Source: Tritrichomonas musculus (Eukaryota > Parabasalia > Tritrichomonadida > Tritrichomonadidae). From it: a DNA stretch of 64,000 nt. Location: NCBI GenBank assembly GCA_039105265.1, contig JAPFFF010000008.1, positions 2,108,001 to 2,172,000 on the forward strand. Reading direction: 5' to 3'. Below are positions 42,533-52,857 of the stretch, one piece after another; position 1 is the stretch's first letter, and each line of letters begins with the position of its first letter. The notes beneath the pieces were generated by a model. That model was not told where the DNA came from and did not search any database. It was given only the letters and a program-made list of their open reading frames with translations. Position numbers and translations under genes: made by a program.

Positions 42533-43917
42533 ATGACAAACAAACAATATGTTGATTGGAATGTGTTTGAGAGCCTTCCCGTTAAATCATATGAAATCAC
42601 TTATACTAAAAGTGCGGAAGAAGAGATAACCATAGAGAAAGCCATAAAGAAGTTCATCTGCCAAGCGCCTATTGGTTCAGGAAAATCAACAGCAATAAGG
42701 AAATGGATCTATAACACAGTACCTAATAACAAGTTCATACTCATCGTACCAACCATTAACATCGCTGCGGAGTTCTACTCTAAGTTGATTGTAGCATTAA
42801 ACAACAATCACCCCGAGAACATAGATGAAATGATAAAGTTATGTGTAAAGGAAGGTGCATTTAAAGAGTTTAAGGAAGCCATCAAGCACTTTATACCTGT
42901 TGTTATAACTACATTCTCTACCGCATCTAAGTGTCTTGGAGGAATCATAGAGCATTTCTATCACCACCAAATAGATTTCAGCAGCGAATACACACTCCTT
43001 ATTGATGAAGCACACCTACTACTAGAACACATATCGTTAATAGAGATCTGTAGAGAGTTTAATAAAGTAGACTTGATTACTACTACAGCATCTGACATTT
43101 CTTGTTTAATAGTCTTTGAAGAATACGAAAAGATAAACCCATTAGCCGACATCAAATACCTCAGAACGATATATCTATACAAGCTGAGAAGCAATATGCA
43201 AGAGCAAAGAGAGACTATAGCTAAGCAAGTACTAGAAGAGATAAAGATATTATCTTAATTAAGATAGAAGACAAGAATGAATGTGAACGATTAAAGGAGT
43301 GTATCGACAATGAACTTAATAAAGCATTGTACAACTCTGATAAGAAGGAAGTAGAGATAAGTGATGAAGGCAAGTTTGTTAGCACGGAGGACGTTGATAT
43401 AGTTATTGCTACTTCATGTATCCAATCAGGTCAGTCACTGAAGGAAAATCTATTGTCTATATTCATTCATCCCCCATTAGATACTGTATCATCAGTTGAA
43501 CAGTTCGTAGGAAGAAACAGGAACGAGAATTCAACAGCTTATCTATACATGAGACAAGTAAAGGTACCAGAAGAGAAGTTTACATACAAGGTAGCCAAGA
43601 ACAGATATAAGACAAGACTAAATCAATTGAGAGCTAATGCATGGCAATCAATGGACAAAGATTCATGGATAAGATACATGAGCAAGATTGGAGAAGTTAT
43701 TGTTGAAGAGACAGAACAGGAGGAAGAAACAAATAAGGATACAATAATGATAAACGAAAATGATTTGAACAGAGAGTTTAATGGCAAAAAACAGTTATAT
43801 CAGCACTTTGGGTTTAAAAACGAGAAGGAAGTGCCTGAGGGATATGAAATAAGAAGTAGATATAACAGAGAGAAAGGTAAAATGCAAAGAGTATATAATT
43901 TAGTTAAGATAGAGTAA
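42533..43917 (+). pseudogene. Superfamily 2 helicase remnant, possibly viral origin-binding type
   Basis: It starts at an ATG (MTNKQYVDWN). Walker A is APIGSGKST, motif II is LIDEAHLLL, a TTTAS motif III follows, and the C-terminal lobe has a motif VI of the form QFVGRNRN. The layout (short lobes, no extra domains) recalls herpes UL9-like origin-binding and related virus-type helicases, though DEAD-like plasmid helicases are an alternative. The gene looks broken, with about one break. It lies in the block inserted into the Polinton polymerase. Confidence 0.65.
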
Positions 43918-43929
43918 ACCATTCAATTA

Positions 43930-44690
43930 TATATTTTTATTTTATGAAGCAATCAGCATCTATCAACATTATTAGCATCAACAACATCAGCATTTATCAT
44001 TTATCATCAGCATTAACATCAACAACAACAGCATCTATCAACATTATTAATATCAACAACAACAACAACAACAGCATTTAGCATCATTAACAACATTTAG
44101 TATTAATATCATCAACAACATTAATCATCGACAACATCTATCATTAACCAACAGCATCATCCATCACCATTTATCATCAGAATCATCACCATTTATCATT
44201 TACTATCATCCATCAACGACGGCATCTATCATTAACAACAGCAGTATTAACATTATTTAGCATCAAACAAGAGCATCTATCAACCAACGTTATTAATATC
44301 ATCATCAACCAACAGGCATCATCTATCAACAACAACAACAACAGCATCTATCATTAACAACAATATTAACATTATTTAGCATCAACCAACACCATCATCT
44401 ATCAACACCATCACATATCATCAACATCAGTATTAACATTATTAATTTCATCCATCAACAACAGCATCAACCAACAGCATCTATCATTAACAACAGTATT
44501 AACATTATTTAGCATCAACAACAACAGCATCATCTATCAACAACAACAACAACAGCATCTATCATTAACATTATTAGTATCAACAACAACATTAATTATT
44601 AATATTATCACCTATCAGCATAATCATTTACCAACATCATTTATCATCATCTATCAACAACAGCCAAAAATAATGTTAAAAGTTTAGTTC
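43930..44690. repeat. Trinucleotide-rich array (ATC/AAC)
   Basis: Irregular runs of CAACAACAACAGCATCTATC-like sequence, with CATCATC and AACAAC tracts and a recurring phrase, ATCTATCATTAACAACA. There is a strong strand bias (few G). No coding frame is convincing. Confidence 0.85.
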
Positions 44691-44699
44691 TCAACACCA

Positions 44700-47600
44700 T
44701 TCAATTCCATTTCTAATGCAAAAGTGACAAATCAATCAGTAATCAACAACAATCGAATCATTAACAACAATCACGTATTTTTCATTTAAAGGTGAAGAGG
44801 TGAATTGTCACCCGATAAACACCACCTTCTTGTTTTCATTCCCTTCAATTACAACATTCAATAATATTCACAACAAGGTCGTTTCAATCAATTCATTCAT
44901 TTCTAAATAAGAGGCCAATTTATGTCAATTGCATTAAGGTTAACAGGTTAGATATAATCCTATTTTTCTAACCTTATTCCAGTCAATTCATTTACTCAAT
45001 TCGTTTCATTCAATACCAATAATTAGATTCAATTCACAACATGAAAGAGTGGGACAATTCATTTATTCATTTAATTCGTTCACTCGTTTCATTCTATTCG
45101 TTCAATTCATTTATTCAATTCATTCATTCAATTCGTCCAATAATATTAAACCCAGCAATCATGTTCATTCAATTTATTTATTCAATTCACTCGTTTCATT
45201 TAATTCAATTCATTTATTCAATTCATTCAATTCATTCACTCAATTTATTCATTCAATTTATTCAATTCATTCACTCGTTTCATTTATTCAATTTATTCAC
45301 TCAATTCATTCAATCTATTCGTTCGTTCAAAACCAGCACTCAATTTATGTCAATTGCATTAAGGTGAAGAGCACGAGGGTTAAATCTAACTCTATTTTTC
45401 TAACCTTATTGCTTTCAATTCATTTATTCATTTCAGTCAATTCATTTAATTTCTAAATAATCAAATAAGAGGCTAAATACATTAACTAGAAATATCGATA
45501 ATTAGGTTCAATACTATCATTCAATTCGTTCAATAACACTTGCAATAACATTCACAAAAAGGTCAATTCATTCGTTTCATTCAATACCAATAATTAGGTT
45601 CAATACTATCATTCAATTCATTTAATTCGTTCACTCGTTTCATTCAATACTATCATTCAATAATATCACAACAAGGTCAATCCGTTCACTCGTTTCATTC
45701 AATTCCATTTCTAAATATTAAGGTGAATTGTATTAAAGGTGAACAGGTGAATTGTCACTATATTTTTGTCACCTCTGCTTTCATTTAAACAACCACTATA
45801 TGCTCCTAGAAAATGGAGTGAACAGATGACCAATTCAAACAATTTCTAAATAATCAAATAAGAGGTCAAATGCATTCGTTCGTTTAATTCGTTCTATTCA
45901 TTTCATTCTATTCAATCTATTCGTTCGTTCAAAACCAGCACTCAATTTATGGAATATGCATTAATGTATTAATAGGTTAGATCTAACCCTATTTTTCTAA
46001 CTCTTATTGCTTCCGGTCAATTCATTTATATATTCTCAATAAGGTCATTTCAGTTCGTTTAATTTGCTTAATACTATCATTCATTCAATTCATTAAATTC
46101 GTTCACTCGTTTCATTTCTAAATAAGAGGCCAAATACTAAGGTGAATTGTCACCTCTGCTTTCATTTAAACAACCACAATATGCTCCTAGAAAATGGAGT
46201 GAACAAATGACTAATCAAATAATAAGGTCAAATAAGAGGCCAATTTATGTAAAATGCATTAAGGTGAAGAGCACGAGGGTTAGATCTAACCCTATTTTTC
46301 TAACCTTATTGCTTCCGGTCAATTCGTTCAATTCCATTCAATTCGTTTAATAGTGTAGTTAATTTGTTCATTCATTCACAATAAGGTCAAATACGAGGTG
46401 AATTGTCGCCTTCTGTTTTCGAAAAACAACCACAACATGAAACAGAAAATGGAGTGAACAGATTCATTTCGTTCGTTTGTTCAATTCAATTCGTTTACTC
46501 AATTCAACAAGAAAGAGAGGTCAAATGCATTCGTTCGTTCACTCAATTTATTCAATTAGATTCGTTCAATTTGCTCAATAATATTAAACCCAGCAATCAT
46601 GTTCATTCTATTAATTCAAAGCAAGGCTAATATTAAGGTCAATTCGTTCTACACTATCATTCAATTTGTTCAATATCACAACAAGGTCACTAGTTTCATT
46701 CAATAACATCATTCTATTCGTTCAATAATATCACAAACAAGGTCAATTCATTTATTCATTCCAGTCAATTCATTCAATTCCATTTCTAAATACTAAGGTG
46801 AATTGTCGCCTTCTGTTTTCGATCAACAACCACAACATGAAACAGAAAATGGAGTGAACAGATTCATTTCGTTCGTTTAATTCATTCCAGTCAATTCGCT
46901 CAATATCACAACAAGGTTAATTCAATAACAGGTGACAAAAATCAGGTGAGAAATCACCTCTTCACCCATTACTGTATTTTTCAAATAAGAGTCCAATTTA
47001 TGTAAAATGCATTAATGAGAAATAACATTATTTATTCGTTCAATTCGTTCAATAATACTTACAATAACATTCACAAAAATGTCAATTCGTTCTATTCATT
47101 TTATTCATTTCAAACAACATTCCATTCAATTCGTTCAATTCATTCAATAACATCATTCAATTCATTCCATTCATTCAATACTATCATTCAATTCATTTAT
47201 TCATTTCAAACAACATTTCATTCGTTCGTTTAATTCGTTCAATACTATCATTCAATTCGTTTAATAACACTTGCAATAACATTCACAACAAGGGCAATTC
47301 GTTCTATTCATTCAATTCAAATAATCAATTACAGGTGACAAAAATCGGGTGAGAAATCACCTCTTCACCCATGACTATATTTTTCAAATAAGAGGCCAAT
47401 TTATGTAAAATGCATTAATGAGAAATAACATTATTTATTCATTCAATTCGTTCAATTCATTTATTCATTCCAGTCAATAACATCATTTCATTCGTTCGTT
47501 TAATTCATTCAATACATTCGTTCGTTTAATTCATTCAATTTGTTCAATAACACTTACAATAATATCATAAACAAGGCCGTTTCAATACTATCGTTCAATT

Positions 47601-48530
47601 CGTTCAATCTATTCAGTACTATCATTCAATTCGTTTCATTTATTCAATTCATTCAATTTGTTCAATAATATCATTAATTTGCTTAATACTATCATTCGTT
47701 CGTTCAAAACAAGCACTCAATTTATGTAAAATGCATTAACGAGAAATAACATTATTCATTCATTCATTCCAGTCAATTCAAACATCATTAATTCATTTGT
47801 TAGTATAGTTAATTCCATTCATTCTATTCATTCGTTCAATCTATTCAATTCCATTCATTCAATCTATTCGTTCAATAACACTTACAATAATATCACAACA
47901 AGAAAGAGTGGGACAATTCAACATCATTTATTCAATTCCATTTCTAAATACTAAGGTGAATTGTATTAAAGGTGAAGAGCACGAGGGTGAATTGTCACTA
48001 TATTTTTGTCACCTCTACTTTCGATCAACAGCAACAACATGAAACAGAGAAATATGGACCAATCAAATGCATTCGTTCGTTTAATTCATTCATTCAATTA
48101 ATTCCATTTGTTCAATAAGGTCATTTCAGTTCATTAATTTGCTTAATACTATCATTCATTCATTCAATTTGTTTATTCGTTTCATTTGTTCAATTCATTC
48201 AATTCCTTTCATTCAATTCATTCCTTTCATTCAATCTATTCGACATTATTCATTCATTCAAATAAGAGGTCAAATGCATTGATGAGAAATAACACTTATA
48301 ATAATATCACAACAAGGCTGTTTCATTCGTTCGTTCATTTCATTCAATTCCTTTCATTCATTCGTTCGTTCGTTCATTCAATTCATTCAATTCGTTCAAT
48401 AACACTTATAATAATTCATGTCAAATACAGGTCAAATATAGGTTAAATACTAAGGTCAATTCATGTAAAATGCATTTAACAAATACCGCTTCGTGTCACT
48501 GAATAGAACAAGTAAGATAAAGATGACAGG
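44700..48530. repeat. ATTCA/ATTCG-type satellite with embedded modules
   Basis: Almost 4 kb of irregular TTCATTCAATTCGTTCAAT-type DNA. Two modules recur inside it. One ends in CTAACC(C/T)TATTTTTCTAACC around a palindromic AGGGTTAGATCTAACCCT (near 44940, 45380, 45965 and 46277). The other reads AAGGTGAATTGTCACCTCTG followed by an AAAATGGAGTGAACAGAT block (near 45765, 46140, 46395, 46795 and 47950). Open frames here are simple FNSFIHSI-like repeats and not genes. Confidence 0.85.
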
Positions 48531-48540
48531 TCAAATACAA

Positions 48541-49045
48541 GGGTTAGAAAAATAGGGTTAGATCTAACCCTCGTGCCGAGCACTCGCTGCGAGGCCTCTT
48601 CACCTTATTAGTAATCAGTTCATAAAAATGAAGTGGACAGATATAAGTAAAATAAATGAAAATATTTTTTGGTTTCGCTAATGTCACTGTGTCATCAGAT
48701 GTCACCGGATAAATCAGTTCATGAAAAATGAGGTGGACAGTTGACAGATGACAGGTCAATTACATTTAACAACTACCTTGACTGTATTTTTCAATTCAAC
48801 AAACATTCAATCTGATCAAATCAAACAGCAATCAATCCAGTATTCAAACAGCACTCAATTCGTTCAATCAATCAGTAATAACAATAATTAGGTTCAATCA
48901 ATCAGTAATAACAATAATTAGGTTCAATCAATCAGTAATTCTATTCAATACTATCATTTGTTCATCAATCATCAAATCAAACAAAATAGGTTAGAAAAAT
49001 AGGGTTAGATTTAACCCTCGTGCCGAGCACTCGCTGCGAGGCCTG
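48541..49045. repeat. Two inverted-module copies and a 30-bp tandem
   Basis: A 55-bp block, GGTTAGAAAAATAGGGTTAG... ending CTCGCTGCGAGGCCT, occurs at 48543-48598 and 48989-49044. It is the reverse orientation of the module found earlier in the satellite. Between them TTCAATCAATCAGTAATAAC-type units of 30 bp repeat tandemly (48863-48938). CTCG-CTG-CGAG can form a small hairpin. Confidence 0.8.
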
Positions 49046-49266
49046 TTAACCTTAATGATCATTCTGTTCCTTGTTCCTAGATAATGTAATGGACAGGTCA
49101 AATGAGAGACCAATTAACTACAACAAGAAAGATGTAATAATGTTCCTTGTTCCTAGATGTTCCCGGATAAATCGTTTCCTAAAAAATGGAGCGGACAGAT
49201 GACAGATGACAGAACATAAACATCTTTTTTTAATATTATTCCAGCGAAGACAAAAATAATATATTA
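49046..49266. other. Degenerate repeat flank
   Basis: Contains TGTTCCTTGTTCCTAGAT twice (near 49064 and 49142) and more AAAATGGAGCGGACAGATGAC-like module ends. No gene. Confidence 0.5.
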
Positions 49267-49539
49267 TTAGATCAACTCATTCAAGACTTCATTTAATACA
49301 CCAAGGCACTTATCATTAACACTATCCTTCTTGTCTACGATTAATATTAAATTACCATTCCTTTTAGTAAACTTGTATCCAGTTATCTTAATCTGATTAT
49401 TAAGTTCCTTAGGTTTAATTTGATTACAGTAAGGATTATTCTTTATAAGCTTCCTTAATGGTTTAATCTCATCTCTCTTAGCTAGCTCACTTATGAAGTT
49501 AAACAAAATTTCTTTTTCACTAATATCATAAATATTCAT
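49267..49539 (-). CDS. Small hypothetical protein, 90 aa
   Basis: ATG start (MNIYDISEKEIL). Lys/Asn-rich with alternating helix and strand character (KITGYKFTKRNGNLILIVDKK). It sits next to the polymerase block, within the inserted segment. No family recognised. It may be a minor gene of the insert or a chance frame. Confidence 0.4.
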   Translation of the reverse strand: MNIYDISEKEILFNFISELAKRDEIKPLRKLIKNNPYCNQIKPKELNNQIKITGYKFTKRNGNLILIVDKKDSVNDKCLGVLNEVLNELI

Positions 49540-49572
49540 TTAAATATAAACAAAAATAATAACAAAGATTGC

Positions 49573-51300
49573 TTACTTATTAATCATATCAGCAAAGACT
49601 TTATTTCTCCTCATCATCTTAGGCATCGGTTCGTAATAAACTATATCAACATCATCGCCTTCTTTATTCTGTTTAATCACCTCGTTTATTAATTCTTTAG
49701 TAAGTTTCTTGTGCTCCTTTCGTTCTCTTTCTTTCTTTAGGTACTCGTTTATATTTTGCAATTCTTGTAGTATCTGTAAACTGATATAAATTGGATCTAG
49801 ATTAAGGTGGTGATTAAACTTAGGGCTGTATAAAGGAGGTTGTTCGTCTTCTTCATCTTTGTTATTTGTATTATCGTCTTCTTTATTATTTGTATCTTGT
49901 TCGTCATCATCATCGCCAGAGGCTTCTTCGTCATCTCTTTTTGAATATGTTATAACATATTCAGTATCATATGAAATAATTTTATTATGAATTGCATCCA
50001 AACGATATTTATTTATGTGAGTAATTCCTCTAAGATTCATTCGATGAAGTACATTGGAAATACCTCCTGTAATTGATTTTCGGATTGAATGATACACAGC
50101 TTCATCGTTAATTAATGTTGGGAGATGATTTTCAGAACAAAATTTCTTCAATTGAATCCTCAATCGAGTTATACATTCATCATTACGATTACGTAAACAA
50201 TTACATTCAGCACAAGCAAATTTACAATTATTTAATTCATGACCGATGTCATTATTGATTCGGTCAAGTGTTGGTTTGTTTTGATAAGTGAAATGCTTAC
50301 CGCAAAGGTAACAAAGATTCTCATTTTCATAACGTTTCATGAACTCTTTGAAATCAGATTGAGAGATGAATTTCGACAAATCTCTCATTTTTGAAGTCCA
50401 TATGTCAATTTTGGTTCTTTCATTATCAGTCAGAACTGATTTTTTTGACAGAGAATTGATTTTGTTTTGCAATTTTGTATTATATTTTGAGTCTTGATCG
50501 AAATAATTTGAGTATTTGTATTGCCAATATTGTTCATCAGGAACAAATGTTGTTAAATTATGTATAACATTATAATTACCATTTGGGTTAAAATCTTTGT
50601 ATGCAAGAGCATGTTTAATACATGATGCATTCTTCGAAAGTGATAAATTTGATATCAAATCAACGTTATATTGAGCGTTTAACTCAATCAAATAATCAAT
50701 AGGTTTAATCATCATTTCAACATCATTATCATTGTAAGCAAGTAAGTAATCCCACCTTGTTTTATAATTTTTGGAATCCTCAAGGTAAGTTTGATATTCA
50801 TCCTTAGTTAAGGGGTTAGATTGATTCAGATAACTGTAGAAATCATTGTATGAAAACGGTTCTGATTTCGATAAGACTTCATTGTAATTATTTGAGTTGA
50901 TAGACTCATATGGAAAGATTCATTTCTCGCTCTTAAGCGAGCTCGAGCTCTGCGAGATAACAGAATTAGTTTCACCACCGCAAACGATTCCGTTTGAGCC
51001 CAAAGTGAAACTTTGGCCAAAATCAACACCAAATTGTTTTAATGTACCTCCTGCAACAAATGATTGAGCATCTATAAAACGTAATTTTGTTTCATAATTT
51101 GGTGAGATTAATACAAATTGTTTCAATGAACTAGCAGTTCCAATTAAATCAGTAGCGTGCCAACTTAATGTTCCGAAATGATAATTGAAATAATTTTGGA
51201 ATAAATTTGAATCAAATCTTGAAGAATTGATTTTATATAATTGATTTGAATCAAATCTTGATGTAAAGAACCACTTCCATTCTGATTTGATAATTGATTT
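49573..51300 (-). pseudogene. Polinton-type DNA polymerase B, exonuclease block with an HNH-like zinc module
   Basis: Exonuclease-half sequence typical of protein-primed polymerases: LRFIDAQSFVAGGTLKQF near the start and YNDNDVEMMIKPIDYLIEL further on, then SITGGISNVLHRMNLRG. Between them is a Cys-rich module, CYLCGKHF...TLDRINNDIGHELNN...CAECNCLRNR, of the HNH/endonuclease VII type. After about 49.95 kb the frame changes to acidic and Lys/Glu-rich low complexity that probably belongs to the insertion. It is a broken fossil with a few breaks. Confidence 0.78.
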
Positions 51301-51561
51301 GGTAATTAGTTTGATGATTAGTTTTTTTCAGTGTGTTATTCCTTTGTTACAAAGGGTCGTTTCCTATTGATTTTGAGAATCGATTTTGACATTGATTCTT
51401 CGATTGATTCTACAATTGATTTTGTAATTCACAGTTGCAACTAAATTTTAGAGTTAATTTATTTATTTTTTTCAGAATTGATTTTGAGCTTGGTTTCCGA
51501 GGTGGGTTTCCTATAAAAAGTCGTAGGTAACCAGCCGTCCCTATTCTTATACTACTAACCT
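51301..51561. promoter_or_regulatory. Probable promoter region of the recombinase gene
   Basis: Spacer between head-to-head genes, with recurring GATTGATTTTG-like sequence (51360-51430) and TCCTATAAAAAGTCG about 50 bp before the recombinase ATG. The TATA-like element is suggestive only. Confidence 0.35.
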
Positions 51562-52503
51562 ATGAACGTTAATCAACCTACGAACGTTAATCAACCTCAA
51601 AATTTAACCGAATTTGAACAATTATTACAAGAATCTCAGCAATATAGTAACAATTCTATAGCTACAACCTCAAAAAACACATACAATAAAGCTTTACATG
51701 TTTATGAAACAGTCATGAATATACTAAAAACTAATCCTTATCCTATAACAATTGAAAAATTAAAAGTATTTATAACATATCAGGCTAGAAATAGCATCGC
51801 TATGAACACACTAAAGTCTTATATTACAGGTTTTTCTTATTATTTTAAAACAAATAATTTACAAAATATAACATTATCAAATGAATTCATACAGTTTAAA
51901 GCTGGATTACTGAGATCTTTTAAAGAAAATTCATCACTTTTTGCTAAAAAACCTTTTAAACCCGAATTTTTTATACATTTTTTACAGATTGCAGATATGA
52001 ATGATATCAGAAATTTAAGAATTATGTTTTATATGACATTATCGTTTTATGCATTCTTACGTATATCAGAATTATTAAATCTCAGAAAGAAAGATATTAT
52101 ATATGATGTAAATAAAAACAAATTAATAATAAATATTCGATTTTCTAAGACAGATCAAAATGGCAAAGGTGTGACATCTTATTTATACAATAATACTAAA
52201 AAAGTTTATCATCCACTTAATTTTATTAGCTTTATTTCTAATTTAAACGATAATGATTATATTGTAAATATGAGTGAAGAAAATCTTAGAAAAGAACTGA
52301 ATAATGTTTTAAAGAAATTAGATTTAGATGTAAATCAATACTCGTGGCACTCCTTTAGGAAAGGAGGTGCCACATTGGCATCGCAGAATCATATTGATCC
52401 TGCCATCATTAAAGCTCATGGAAGATGGCAAAGTGAGGCATATCTTTTATACGTAGACAGAGATCAAGACAATGCAGGTTTGCAAATAAGCGATATACTC
52501 TAA
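51562..52503 (+). CDS. Tyrosine recombinase (integrase), looks whole
   Basis: Site-specific recombinase of the phage-integrase fold, 313 residues. The N-terminal half (about 20-125) is a helical core-binding domain (STSK-like start, then ITGFSYYFKT). The catalytic domain shows the Arg of FLRISELLNLR (about residue 173), Lys in SKTDQNGKG, HSFRKGGATLA, HGRWQSEAY and the Tyr of LLYVDRD near the end. Two copies of an 18-bp unit at the start encode NVNQPT-like repeats. It lies head-to-head with the Polinton polymerase block and before a transposase-like remnant. It may belong to a Crypton, or to a Polinton-like element that uses a tyrosine recombinase. Family call firm, host element uncertain. Confidence 0.88.
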   Translation: MNVNQPTNVNQPQNLTEFEQLLQESQQYSNNSIATTSKNTYNKALHVYETVMNILKTNPYPITIEKLKVFITYQARNSIAMNTLKSYITGFSYYFKTNNLQNITLSNEFIQFKAGLLRSFKENSSLFAKKPFKPEFFIHFLQIADMNDIRNLRIMFYMTLSFYAFLRISELLNLRKKDIIYDVNKNKLIINIRFSKTDQNGKGVTSYLYNNTKKVYHPLNFISFISNLNDNDYIVNMSEENLRKELNNVLKKLDLDVNQYSWHSFRKGGATLASQNHIDPAIIKAHGRWQSEAYLLYVDRDQDNAGLQISDIL

Positions 52504-52857
52504 AATTAAATAAAAAATTATTCTTTTATCATATTTTTTCGTTTTTAATTCAATTTTATCACTTTTTGAGTTTATTCGGCCAAAACAAAATTTTGAAGAT
52601 TTTTGAGAGGAACAAGTTCAAAAAGTGGACCATTTGAGAGATTTTATAATTTTTTTAGGCGCCATTATTAAATTTTTATTTATCTAAAAAAATTTCTGAT
52701 TTTAAAAGATCATATTTAAATAAATTTCTGATATATATTTAAAAATGTAAAGAAAATCGTCTTGATGATTTTTTGATATTTGAATTTTATAATATGGCGC
52801 TGAAAATAATTCAAATATTTGCATGTAATATTCCCGCCAAAAACACTTCTTTTTTTA
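52504..52857. other. Spacer with CACTTTTTGA inverted pair
   Basis: CACTTTTTGA (52560-52569) is mirrored by TCAAAAAGTG (52618-52627). GGCGCCATTATTAAAT near 52660 and ATAATGGCGC-like sequence near 52793 are a second inverted pair. They may be termini of the element carrying the gene at 52858. Confidence 0.5.

Larger units (their letters stand above)
42180..49940. mobile_element. Block of about 7.7 kb (helicase remnant plus satellite) inserted in the Polinton polymerase
   Basis: Polymerase similarity ends near 42.2 kb and resumes near 49.9 kb. The block between holds a plus-strand helicase remnant, trinucleotide and ATTCA-type satellite arrays, repeated GC-rich modules and a small minus-strand frame. 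Boundaries are approximate; neither terminal repeats nor a target duplication could be fixed by eye. It may itself be a virus-like or satellite-bearing element. Confidence 0.6.
40441..51300 (-). mobile_element. Polinton/Maverick fossil carrying a large insertion
   Basis: Remnant of a Polinton-type element, recognised from protein-primed family-B DNA polymerase sequence in two blocks on the minus strand (about 49.6-51.3 kb and 40.75-42.2 kb). They are separated by an insertion of about 7.7 kb. No integrase of the retroviral type, protease or packaging ATPase is visible in the window, and no terminal repeats can be defined, so the element is incomplete and broken. Protein similarity within each block is still clear, suggesting moderate rather than great age. 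Confidence 0.75.

Noticed and set aside
45041-48446. Several open frames translating to FNSFIHSI-type repeats
   Set aside because: They are direct translation of the ATTCA/ATTCG satellite, open in more than one frame, so not genes.
44700-49045. Possible CRISPR array
   Set aside because: Repeats are irregular simple sequence without constant spacing or unique spacers, and the genome is eukaryotic.
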